Shown here: piece by piece, positions 53,704-60,910 of the stretch
Position numbering within the stretch: position 1 is the first letter of the stretch
How the letters are laid out: every line of letters begins with the position of its first letter
DNA from: an uncultured Prevotellaceae bacterium
GTDB lineage: Bacteria; Bacteroidota; Bacteroidia; Bacteroidales; Bacteroidaceae
DNA length: 64,000 nucleotides
Assembly (NCBI GenBank): GCA_900316285.1
Contig: ONCG01000001.1
Span: 277,422-341,421, forward strand
Direction: 5' to 3'
Translations under genes and position numbers: made by a program
The notes under the pieces: model-generated
Seen by the model: the letters and a program-made list of their open reading frames with translations, nothing else
What the model was told of the DNA's origin: nothing
Database searches by the model: none

Positions 53704-55503
53704 ATGAACATGAAAAGACTATTACTGATGGCCACATGCCTGATAGGGTGGCTTACCATGAGTGCTCAGGCGCCACAAATCTTGTCCGACCGGCATGCCA
53801 TGCTGCGCATCAATGCACAGAGCCGTTATCTGCTGCTCCCCATTCAGGAGCGCGAAGAAATTGCCAATATCAGCATCATCGTCAACGGCAAGCAAGTGAA
53901 ATCGCTGAATGCCAAACTGGCTGTCGATAAGGTCGACTACTATGTACCCCTCGACCTCTCTTCGTTCAACCCGAACCTCCTGCTGGACATCACCTTCCAC
54001 GGCGACCGTCGCACCACGGGTGCCATCAAGGGTTATGTGTGCTGGAAGGAGATGCAGCAGAGCAATACCTTCGATACCACCAATCGCGAGCAGTTCCGCC
54101 CCGTCTATCACCACACGCCTCTCTATGGCTGGATGAACGACCCGAACGGTATGGTATATCAAGACGGTGTTTGGCACCTCTTCTATCAGTACAACCCCTT
54201 TGGCTCACAGTGGGAGAACATGAACTGGGGACACTCCACCAGCCGTGACCTCATCCACTGGGAAGCTCAGCCCATCGCCCTCGAGCCTGATGCACTTGGC
54301 TCCATCTTCTCTGGCTCGTGCGTCATTGATAAGGGCAACACTGCCGGCTTCGGCGCTGGTGCCATGATTGCCATGTACACCTCTGCCGGACAGAACCAGT
54401 CGCAGTCCATCGCCTACAGTACCGATGGTGGCAAGACCTTCAGCACCTATGAAGGCAACCCCGTCATCACACAGGATGCTCCCGACTTCCGCGACCCGAA
54501 GGTGTTCTGGTTCGAGCAGACCAAGCGTTGGATTGTGGTGCTCGCAGTAGGACAGGAAGTGCAGTTCTATAGCTCACCCAATCTGAAGGACTGGACTTAC
54601 GAGAGTTCCTTCGGCCGCGAGTATGGCAATCACGACGGTGTGTGGGAATGCCCCGACCTGCTGCCCCTGACACTCAATGCCAAGCTCTCGAACAACAGCT
54701 CGAAAAAGTGGGTGCTCCTGCTGAACATCAACCCCGGTGGTCCCTTCGGCGGCTCGGCCACACAGTATTTCGTCGGACAGTTCGACGGTCATAAGTTCAC
54801 CTGCGAGGATGCTCCCTCTGAGACGAAGTGGATGGACTATGGTAAGGACCACTATGCTACGGTGACCTTCTCCAACGCCCCCGACAACCGTACGGTTGCC
54901 ATCGCTTGGATGTCCAACTGGCAGTATGCCAACCAGGTTCCCACCCAGCAGTTCCGCTCAGCTAACTCTATTCCTCGCGACCTGCATCTCATGCAGCTCG
55001 ATGGCGAGACCTATCTCGTCAGCACACCTTCCAAGGAAATGCTCGCCATGCGCGGCAAGGCTGTGAAGAAAGGCTCTGCCTCCAACAAGGTCGTCAAGAA
55101 CCTGCTGAAGCAAAACGACGGTGCCTATGAGATCACCGCCACCCTCGACATGCAGAAGGACGGTCAGGCACAGGTCACATTATTTAATAATAAGGGCGAG
55201 GAGGCCGTCATCGGCTTCGACACCGCTAAGAAAGAATACTACTTCGACCGCACCAAGAGCGGACAGACCAGCTTCTCCGACGACTTCGCCTGCGTGACGC
55301 GTGCCCCGCTGCCCGATGCTGACACCTATCAGCTGCGCATCTTCGTCGACAAGGCAAGCATCGAGGTGTTCATCGATCCCGGCTTCGGTCACAGTGGTGT
55401 GTTCCCCATGACCAGCCTGGTATTCCCCAACGAGCCCTACAACAACCTACGTGTCAGCGGTCGTGGCAAGCTCCAAGACATCACCGTCTATCCGTTGAAG
55501 TAA
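53704..55503 (+). CDS. GH32 levanase/inulinase-like enzyme
   Basis: 599 residues from the ATG at 53704 (a second ATG is two codons in). Signal peptide (LLLMATCLIGWLTMSAQ). An N-terminal beta domain of about 110 residues precedes the catalytic propeller. Catalytic motifs are canonical: YGWMNDPNGMV (nucleophile), DFRDPKVFW, VWECPDLLPL (acid/base). C-terminal GH32 sandwich (LRIFVDKASIEVFIDPGFG). Of the three GH32 proteins in the window, this one is closest to the standard motifs. Confidence 0.93.
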   Translation: MNMKRLLLMATCLIGWLTMSAQAPQILSDRHAMLRINAQSRYLLLPIQEREEIANISIIVNGKQVKSLNAKLAVDKVDYYVPLDLSSFNPNLLLDITFHGDRRTTGAIKGYVCWKEMQQSNTFDTTNREQFRPVYHHTPLYGWMNDPNGMVYQDGVWHLFYQYNPFGSQWENMNWGHSTSRDLIHWEAQPIALEPDALGSIFSGSCVIDKGNTAGFGAGAMIAMYTSAGQNQSQSIAYSTDGGKTFSTYEGNPVITQDAPDFRDPKVFWFEQTKRWIVVLAVGQEVQFYSSPNLKDWTYESSFGREYGNHDGVWECPDLLPLTLNAKLSNNSSKKWVLLLNINPGGPFGGSATQYFVGQFDGHKFTCEDAPSETKWMDYGKDHYATVTFSNAPDNRTVAIAWMSNWQYANQVPTQQFRSANSIPRDLHLMQLDGETYLVSTPSKEMLAMRGKAVKKGSASNKVVKNLLKQNDGAYEITATLDMQKDGQAQVTLFNNKGEEAVIGFDTAKKEYYFDRTKSGQTSFSDDFACVTRAPLPDADTYQLRIFVDKASIEVFIDPGFGHSGVFPMTSLVFPNEPYNNLRVSGRGKLQDITVYPLK

Positions 55504-55504
55504 A

Positions 55505-55545
55505 GTGCCCCACCCACTACCCTCCCCAAAGGGGGAGGGAGACAG
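55505..55545. repeat. GC-rich CCCCTCCC-type repeat between GH32 and permease genes
   Basis: CCTCCCCAAAGGGGGAGGG and flanks, directly after the GH32 stop. Confidence 0.7.
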
Positions 55546-55603
55546 GGAAGGCATTCGCTTCACTCCTTCACTCCTAAACATCAAATCATTAAAACTAATA
55601 ACA

Positions 55604-56767
55604 ATGGCTTCTCAAACAAAGAAAACCGCAATCCTATCGGTGATGCTCTGCTTCTTCTGCATGGGCTTCGTCGACTTGGTAGGCATCGCCTCCAACTACG
55701 TGAAGGCCGACCTCGCACTCAGCGACTCCGTGGCTAACATCTTCCCATCGCTCGTGTTCTTCTGGTTCCTCATCTTCAGTGTGCCCACCGGCATGCTCAT
55801 GAACAAGATCGGACGCAAGAACACCGTGCTCCTCTCGCTCATCGTGACAGCTGTCTCGCTGTTGCTGCCCCTCTTCGGTGAGAACTTCGGCATCATGCTC
55901 GTTGCCTTCTCCCTCCTCGGCATCGGTAATGCCCTCATGCAGACATCGCTCAACCCGCTGGTATCGACCGTCATGGGCGGAGGCAACCTCGCCTCAACGC
56001 TTACGTTCGGACAGTTCGTGAAGGCCATCGCTTCTTTCTCGGCACCTTATTTTGCCATGTGGGGAGCCACGCAGGTTATTCCCGAGTTCGGACTCAACTG
56101 GCGCGTGCTCTTTGCTATCTTCCTCGTTGTTGGTGCAATTGCAGCCCTCTGGCTTGCCGCCACGCCTATCAAGGAAGAGCCCATCGAAGGACGTCCTTCC
56201 ACATTCGTTGAGTGCTTCAAGCTGCTTGGCACTCCCATCGTGCTGCTGTCGTTCCTTGGCATCATGTGTCATGTAGGCATCGACGTGGGTACCAACACCA
56301 CAGCACCGAAGATTCTGATGGAGCGCCTGGGCATGTCGCTCAACGATGCAGCCTTTGCCACATCGCTCTACTTCATCTTCCGTACCATCGGCTGTCTGAC
56401 GGGTTCGTTCTTCCTTCGCATCATGAGCAACCGCACGTTCTTCATCATCTCGGTCATCATGATGGCTCTCTCCATGTGCGGACTCTTCTTCGGCACATCG
56501 AAGCTCGTGCTCTACACCGCCATTGCCCTCGTCGGCTACGGCAACTCGAACATCTTCTCCATTTGCTTCGCACAGGCACTCACCTCGATGCCAAACAAGC
56601 AGAACGAGGTATCGGGTCTGATGATCATGGGCCTCTTCGGTGGTACCGTATTCCCGCTCCTCATGGGCTTCATGAGCGATGCCATGGGACAGGCTGGTGC
56701 AGTACTCGTCATGGCAGTAGGCGTCATCTACCTCTTCACCTATATACCGAAAGTAGCAGCAAAGTAA
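55604..56767 (+). CDS. MFS sugar permease (FucP/GlcP type), probable fructose importer
   Basis: 387 residues from the ATG at 55604; the upstream in-frame part is encoded by the GC-rich repeat and is rejected. About twelve membrane segments (SVMLCFFCMGFVDLVGIASN at the start). Features of the FHS family include NALMQTSLNPLV and IGRKNTVLLS after helix 2. Inner membrane import of the fructose released by GH32 enzymes is inferred from the neighbours. Confidence 0.88.
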   Translation: MASQTKKTAILSVMLCFFCMGFVDLVGIASNYVKADLALSDSVANIFPSLVFFWFLIFSVPTGMLMNKIGRKNTVLLSLIVTAVSLLLPLFGENFGIMLVAFSLLGIGNALMQTSLNPLVSTVMGGGNLASTLTFGQFVKAIASFSAPYFAMWGATQVIPEFGLNWRVLFAIFLVVGAIAALWLAATPIKEEPIEGRPSTFVECFKLLGTPIVLLSFLGIMCHVGIDVGTNTTAPKILMERLGMSLNDAAFATSLYFIFRTIGCLTGSFFLRIMSNRTFFIISVIMMALSMCGLFFGTSKLVLYTAIALVGYGNSNIFSICFAQALTSMPNKQNEVSGLMIMGLFGGTVFPLLMGFMSDAMGQAGAVLVMAVGVIYLFTYIPKVAAK

Positions 56768-56802
56768 CCAGGAAAACCCTTTAAAACCCTTTATAAAACA
56801 AT

Positions 56803-57684
56803 ATGGAAAAGAGATATGTCATCGGCCTCGGCGAAGCACTCTGGGATGTGCTGCCTGAAGGTAAGAAACTCGGCGGAGCACCGGCCAACTTCGCTTATCA
56901 TGCAGGCCAGTTCCTCGGACAGGCCAACACCATGGCCATTAGTGCACTCGGCGAAGACAAACTCGCCGAAGAAACCATCGCTGCTCTCGAAGAGCACGGA
57001 CTACAGTACACCATGCCTCGTGTGCCCTACCCCACTGGCACCGTACAGGTACAACTCGACGAGCAGGGCATTCCCACCTACGACATCCGCGAGAACGTAG
57101 CATGGGACAACATCCCGTTCACGCCCGAGATTGAGGAGATTGCGCGCAACTGCCGCGCCGTGTGCTTCGGCTCGCTGGCCCAGCGCAATGTTGTCAGCCG
57201 TGAGAACATCCACCGCTTCCTCGATGCCACACCTGAGGACTGCGTGAAGATCTTCGACATCAACCTGCGTCAGAACTTCTACACGAAGGAGGTCATCCAG
57301 GAGTCCATGCGTCGCTGCAACATCCTGAAGATCAACGACGAGGAACTCGTCATCATCGGTCGCATGTTCGGCTATCCCGGCCTTGACATCGAGAACAAGT
57401 GCTGGCTCATCCTTGGCAAGTACGACCTTGATATGCTTGTGCTCACCTGCGGCACCAACGGCTCGTATGTGTTCACACCCGGCCAGATGTCGTTCCAGGA
57501 GACCCCGAAGGTGGAAGTTGCCGACACCGTTGGCGCTGGCGACTCGTTCACTGGCTCGTTCTGTGCTGCCATCCTCAACGGCAAGCCCGTCGCCGAGGCT
57601 CACAAGCTCGCAGTGAAGGTCAGCGCCTTCGTCTGCACGCAGAATGGTGCTATGCCCACCATCCCCGCCTCGCTGCTCGGATAA
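56803..57684 (+). CDS. PfkB-family fructokinase
   Basis: 293 residues. Substrate site GGAPANFAYHAGQFLG near the N-terminus and the ATP/anion-hole motif DTVGAGDSFTGSFCAAIL near the C-terminus define PfkB sugar kinases. LGEALWDVLPEG is a usual start of bacterial fructokinases. It phosphorylates imported fructose. Follows the permease by 35 bases and ends at a terminator. Confidence 0.93.
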   Translation: MEKRYVIGLGEALWDVLPEGKKLGGAPANFAYHAGQFLGQANTMAISALGEDKLAEETIAALEEHGLQYTMPRVPYPTGTVQVQLDEQGIPTYDIRENVAWDNIPFTPEIEEIARNCRAVCFGSLAQRNVVSRENIHRFLDATPEDCVKIFDINLRQNFYTKEVIQESMRRCNILKINDEELVIIGRMFGYPGLDIENKCWLILGKYDLDMLVLTCGTNGSYVFTPGQMSFQETPKVEVADTVGAGDSFTGSFCAAILNGKPVAEAHKLAVKVSAFVCTQNGAMPTIPASLLG

Positions 57685-57710
57685 ACGAAACATTCAACCA
57701 TACTTCTTTC

Positions 57711-57740
57711 GCCCCCAAAGTTCACTCTTTGGGGGCTTTT
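57711..57740 (+). terminator. Terminator after the fructokinase gene
   Basis: GCCCCCAAAG pairs with CTTTGGGGGC around TTCACT; four T follow. Confidence 0.9.
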
Positions 57741-57751
57741 CATGTAGTATA

Positions 57752-57814
57752 GCAATTCTATTGCAGCCTGCTGCAACCATGCTGTACATTACTGCAATTA
57801 GATTGCAACCATCC
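57752..57814. repeat. Small array D: three 21-bp units with GCAAT-NNN-ATTGC core
   Basis: The first and third units carry perfect inverted repeats GCAAT-TCT-ATTGC and GCAAT-TAG-ATTGC; the middle one is diverged. Same plan as arrays A-C but 21 bases and only three units. Confidence 0.55.
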
Positions 57815-57955
57815 CCCCTTTCTTATATATGAAGTTCTGCTGGGCTTATAAAACAATGTACTACTCTGCCAGAAGCGTGAAACATTCACGAAAAATGTGT
57901 GAAAGCATCGCTGACTTGGACAAGGAACGAGGTGTGAAATGTTAAAAGTAACAAC

Positions 57956-58002
57956 TTTGTTAGTAATAAACTTGTTAGTAACAATTTTATTTCATATCTT
58001 TG
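57956..58002 (+). promoter_or_regulatory. ATPase gene promoter with direct repeats
   Basis: CTTG, 20 bases, TATCTTTG (57995-58002). The -33 box is inside the second of two direct repeats TTGTTAGTAA starting at 57957 and 57972, 15 bases apart, which could be a binding site for a regulator. Confidence 0.65.
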
Positions 58003-58027
58003 CACCTAGAAAACAATGTTTGAATAT

Positions 58028-59164
58028 ATGGCTATAGTGAATCCATTTGTCTTTGGCAAGGCTGCAGAAGGAGCGTATTTTACGGACAGGGCTGAAGACG
58101 CCAAGCGCCTTCATGCCAATCTTACGCATGGCATTAACACGATTCTTATTTCTCCTCGCAGATGGGGAAAGACTTCACTTGTGAAGAAAGTGATCTCAGA
58201 CATTGACAGGCCTGACATCAAGACCGTTTTCATCGACATCTTCCAGTGCAAGTCAGAATACGAGTTCTACCATGCCTTTGCGTCGGCTGTCATCAAGCAG
58301 ACATCTTCAAAACTTGACGAGTGGGTGGAGACGGCAAAGACCTTCCTTTCCAACATCTCGCCCAAGTTCTCATTTGGCGCCGACCCAATGAACGACTTCT
58401 CGCTGTCGTTTGAGTGGAATCCCAAGGACGATACTGAAACCGACATCTTACAATTGCCAGAGAAGATAGCTCAAAAAAAGAATATCCATCTGGTGGTATG
58501 CTTGGATGAGTTCCAGCAAATGGCCGACTTCGATGACTCATTGAAGTTCCAGAAGAAGCTACGCTCTGTGTGGCAGCATCAGCAGAACGTCACATATTGC
58601 ATGTTTGGCAGCAAGAAACACCTGATGGAGAACATCTTCAATGACAAGAGCAAACCGTTCTACAAGTTTGGTGACATGATGTTCCTCAAAAAGATTCCCA
58701 CCGAGGAATGGGTTCCGTTCATTTGTGCCAAGTTCCAAGAAACGGGCAAGACCATCTCTCCTGAACAAGCCGCTAAAATTTGTGAAGCAACGGAAAACCT
58801 CTCCTCATATGTCCAGCATCTGGCGTGGGTGGTATGGTATAAGGCCGACAAGGTCGTAACCAATCAAGACATCACGGCTGCCATTGATGACCTGCTGGAA
58901 CAGAACAAGGTATTCTTTCAACGTGAAGTTGAGCAATTGACAGAGCATCAGCTTAACTTCCTCCGCGCATTGGCCAATGGCGTTACCACTGGATTCAGCC
59001 GAAAAGATGTCATCAAGAAATATCGCCTGGAGTCTTCGGCCAATGTGCAATCCGTTAAAAAGGCCTTGCTGAAGAAGGATCTCATTGACGTGGACGGGCA
59101 GGAAATCTCTTTCAATGACTCCCTCTTTAAACAATGGCTGAAACGACAGGCATTCTACGATTAA
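58028..59164 (+). CDS. Archaeal-type AAA ATPase
   Basis: 378 residues from the ATG at 58028 (MAIVNPFVFGKAAEG); an in-frame ATG at 58016 is possible. Walker A SPRRWGKTSLV, Walker B VVCLDEFQQM, sensor-like YCMFGSKKH. The C-terminus is a winged-helix-like part (QLNFLRALANGVTTGFSRKD, VKKALLKKDLIDVDGQEISF). This is the archaeal ATPase family common in Bacteroidota as single genes, of unknown role. No partner gene adjoins. Confidence 0.85.
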   Translation: MAIVNPFVFGKAAEGAYFTDRAEDAKRLHANLTHGINTILISPRRWGKTSLVKKVISDIDRPDIKTVFIDIFQCKSEYEFYHAFASAVIKQTSSKLDEWVETAKTFLSNISPKFSFGADPMNDFSLSFEWNPKDDTETDILQLPEKIAQKKNIHLVVCLDEFQQMADFDDSLKFQKKLRSVWQHQQNVTYCMFGSKKHLMENIFNDKSKPFYKFGDMMFLKKIPTEEWVPFICAKFQETGKTISPEQAAKICEATENLSSYVQHLAWVVWYKADKVVTNQDITAAIDDLLEQNKVFFQREVEQLTEHQLNFLRALANGVTTGFSRKDVIKKYRLESSANVQSVKKALLKKDLIDVDGQEISFNDSLFKQWLKRQAFYD

Positions 59165-59651
59165 TAAAAGACGAAAGGCTGCTTTAGACCTCAGCCAAAA
59201 CAATACCAACTGACCTCACGGGGAGAGGCCTCCACCACAGGGAGGGGAGAGAACCCTATAAAAGAAACAAGGCTGTTCAATTTGTAGTCCCCTCCTTCCT
59301 TTGGAGGGGTCAGGGGTGGCGAAGCGCGAGGAGGGAGCGATGAGGGAAGCGCAGCGACGGGGGAAGAGACAAATAAGGTTCGACCTATTCCTAAATGATT
59401 TGTTTATAATAGGTTATATCATTATTCTTCTCTACCACCCCGCACCCCTCCTCCCAGGAGGAGGGGACCACTGGCAGCGGCTTTTTATCCATTATTTCAT
59501 TTTGACACGCCCTTCTCTTAGTAGTGAAAGAAACTGTTTAATTGGGCAGGATGCCCTTGGAAGATGCCATGAAAGAGAAAAAATGAGTTTGAATTGAAAA
59601 TAATCGCATTTCCGCTTTACATTTTCTTCTTCTGAATTGTATTATAAGTGT
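59165..59651. repeat. Repeat-bearing spacer, GC-rich element at 59284-59476
   Basis: No gene seen. GTCCCCTCCTTCC at 59287 pairs with GGAGGAGGGGAC near 59455-59470, and GGGGTCAGGGGTGG with CCACCCCGCACCCC, giving an inverted-repeat element of about 190 bases that resembles the one at 23297-23477 in size and ends. A smaller G-rich piece lies at 59217-59252. Confidence 0.6.
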
Positions 59652-60155
59652 ATGACACGAAAAGATGTTGAAAGTCTGTTCAAGACACACTACACGCAGA
59701 TGTATCATCTGGCACTCACGCTGCTCTTCGACGAAGCCAAGAGCAAAGACGTGGTGAGCGAGGTGTTTGCCAACCTGATCAGTAGCAGCGCCGTCGTGAG
59801 AGCAGACAATGCAAAAGCGTTCCTGATGGCGAGTGTGCGCCACCGCTGCCTAAATGTGTTGCAGCACATGCAGGTGCAAGAACGCTTTGCTCGCTTGCTC
59901 ATAGCAGACAGCGATGCACTCGTTAGCAACAATACAGCAGAGGAGCAAATGCAGATGGAGGAACTGATGCGCTACTTGCAAAACAGCCTTCCGCCAATGA
60001 GCCTAGAGATATTCCGTCTGCGCTATCTGCAAGAAATGACGTGCCAGGAGGTTGCTGAGGCGCTAAACGTCAGCCGGCAGACTGTCCACACCCACTTAAA
60101 GCAGACGGTGGAGAAAATCAGAACGTATTATAATTCAAACTCAAAAGCAATATGA
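59652..60155 (+). CDS. ECF RNA polymerase sigma factor
   Basis: 167 residues from the ATG at 59652. Sigma region 2 (VESLFKTHYTQMYHLALTLL ... KDVVSEVFANL) and region 4 (MSLEIFRLRYLQEMTCQEVA, EALNVSRQTVHTHL) are clear. It belongs with the sigma/anti-sigma/TonB receptor cell-surface signalling sets of Bacteroidota. Its stop overlaps the next gene by 4 bases. Confidence 0.92.
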   Translation: MTRKDVESLFKTHYTQMYHLALTLLFDEAKSKDVVSEVFANLISSSAVVRADNAKAFLMASVRHRCLNVLQHMQVQERFARLLIADSDALVSNNTAEEQMQMEELMRYLQNSLPPMSLEIFRLRYLQEMTCQEVAEALNVSRQTVHTHLKQTVEKIRTYYNSNSKAI

Positions 60156-60910
60156 TGACCGAAGATAAGCGTATTGAGTGGCTTCTGGAACTACAGGACC
60201 ACCCCGAGCAACTGACCGACAAACAGATGCAGCAGATACTCGCTGACGACGAGATGCGCCAACTTGTGAAACAGCTTGGCTTTGCAAAGCGTGCCTTCAA
60301 GCACGATGAACTGGTTGATGACACCCCCGATGTGGAGGCCGAATGGGAGAAGTTTTCAGCCAGCCATGCAAATGAACTGACGAACGCAGCAAGGGCAGAG
60401 GGCAAGCTTGCTTGCACTATGCCTTGCAAGGAGGAAGAAGACGAAAGTCAATTGGGTGCCCTCGACGAAGAAAAGCCAAAGTCCCATTTCTATATTTACC
60501 TCTTTAGACACAAGATAGCAGCCTCTTTTATCGGTGTACTCCTGGCTTCGGGCATTGCCTTTGCCGCCATCCAAGTTGTGCGAAACATCAGCACCCCCAA
60601 ACCGCAACAGCCCACGACGGAGCAAACAACCGACATCGAGCCAGTCGCTTCCCTGCCCGCAGATACGGTGAAGGCCGACACAATTCCCGTTGAGCCTTAC
60701 GTATTCAACAATGTGTCACTTGACTCCATGCTCACAACCATTGCTGCAGCCTATGGGGCCGGCGTGGAGTTTGAGAATGACGCGGCCCGCCACCTTCGTT
60801 TCCACTTTGTTTGGAAGCGTGAAGACAGCCTCTCGCGTGTAGTAGAAAAGTTGAACACCTTCGAGGCCGTGAATATCGGCATGGAAGATAATAAACTGGT
60901 AGTTAGATGA
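60152..60910 (+). CDS. Anti-sigma-like membrane protein with DUF4974 domain
   Basis: 252 residues. A cytoplasmic helical N-terminus of about 115 residues, one membrane segment (about 124-146; IAASFIGVLLASGIAFAAI), a Pro/Thr-rich linker and a C-terminal DUF4974 domain (FNNVSLDSMLTTIAAAYGAG). DUF4974 normally sits at the end of FecR anti-sigma proteins; here the FecR beta domain is missing, so it is a short variant. Position between an ECF sigma factor and an STN-bearing outer membrane protein supports a signalling role. Confidence 0.8.
   Translation: MMTEDKRIEWLLELQDHPEQLTDKQMQQILADDEMRQLVKQLGFAKRAFKHDELVDDTPDVEAEWEKFSASHANELTNAARAEGKLACTMPCKEEEDESQLGALDEEKPKSHFYIYLFRHKIAASFIGVLLASGIAFAAIQVVRNISTPKPQQPTTEQTTDIEPVASLPADTVKADTIPVEPYVFNNVSLDSMLTTIAAAYGAGVEFENDAARHLRFHFVWKREDSLSRVVEKLNTFEAVNIGMEDNKLVVR

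Noticed and set aside
58016-58027. Upstream ATG of the ATPase gene as start
   Set aside because: It lies only 13 bases past the -7 box and adds MFEY to a normal family start; kept as a possibility but the ATG at 58028 is preferred.
59301-59597. 98-residue ORF in the spacer before the sigma factor
   Set aside because: It is built from the GC-rich inverted repeat, with no recognisable domain and no promoter.
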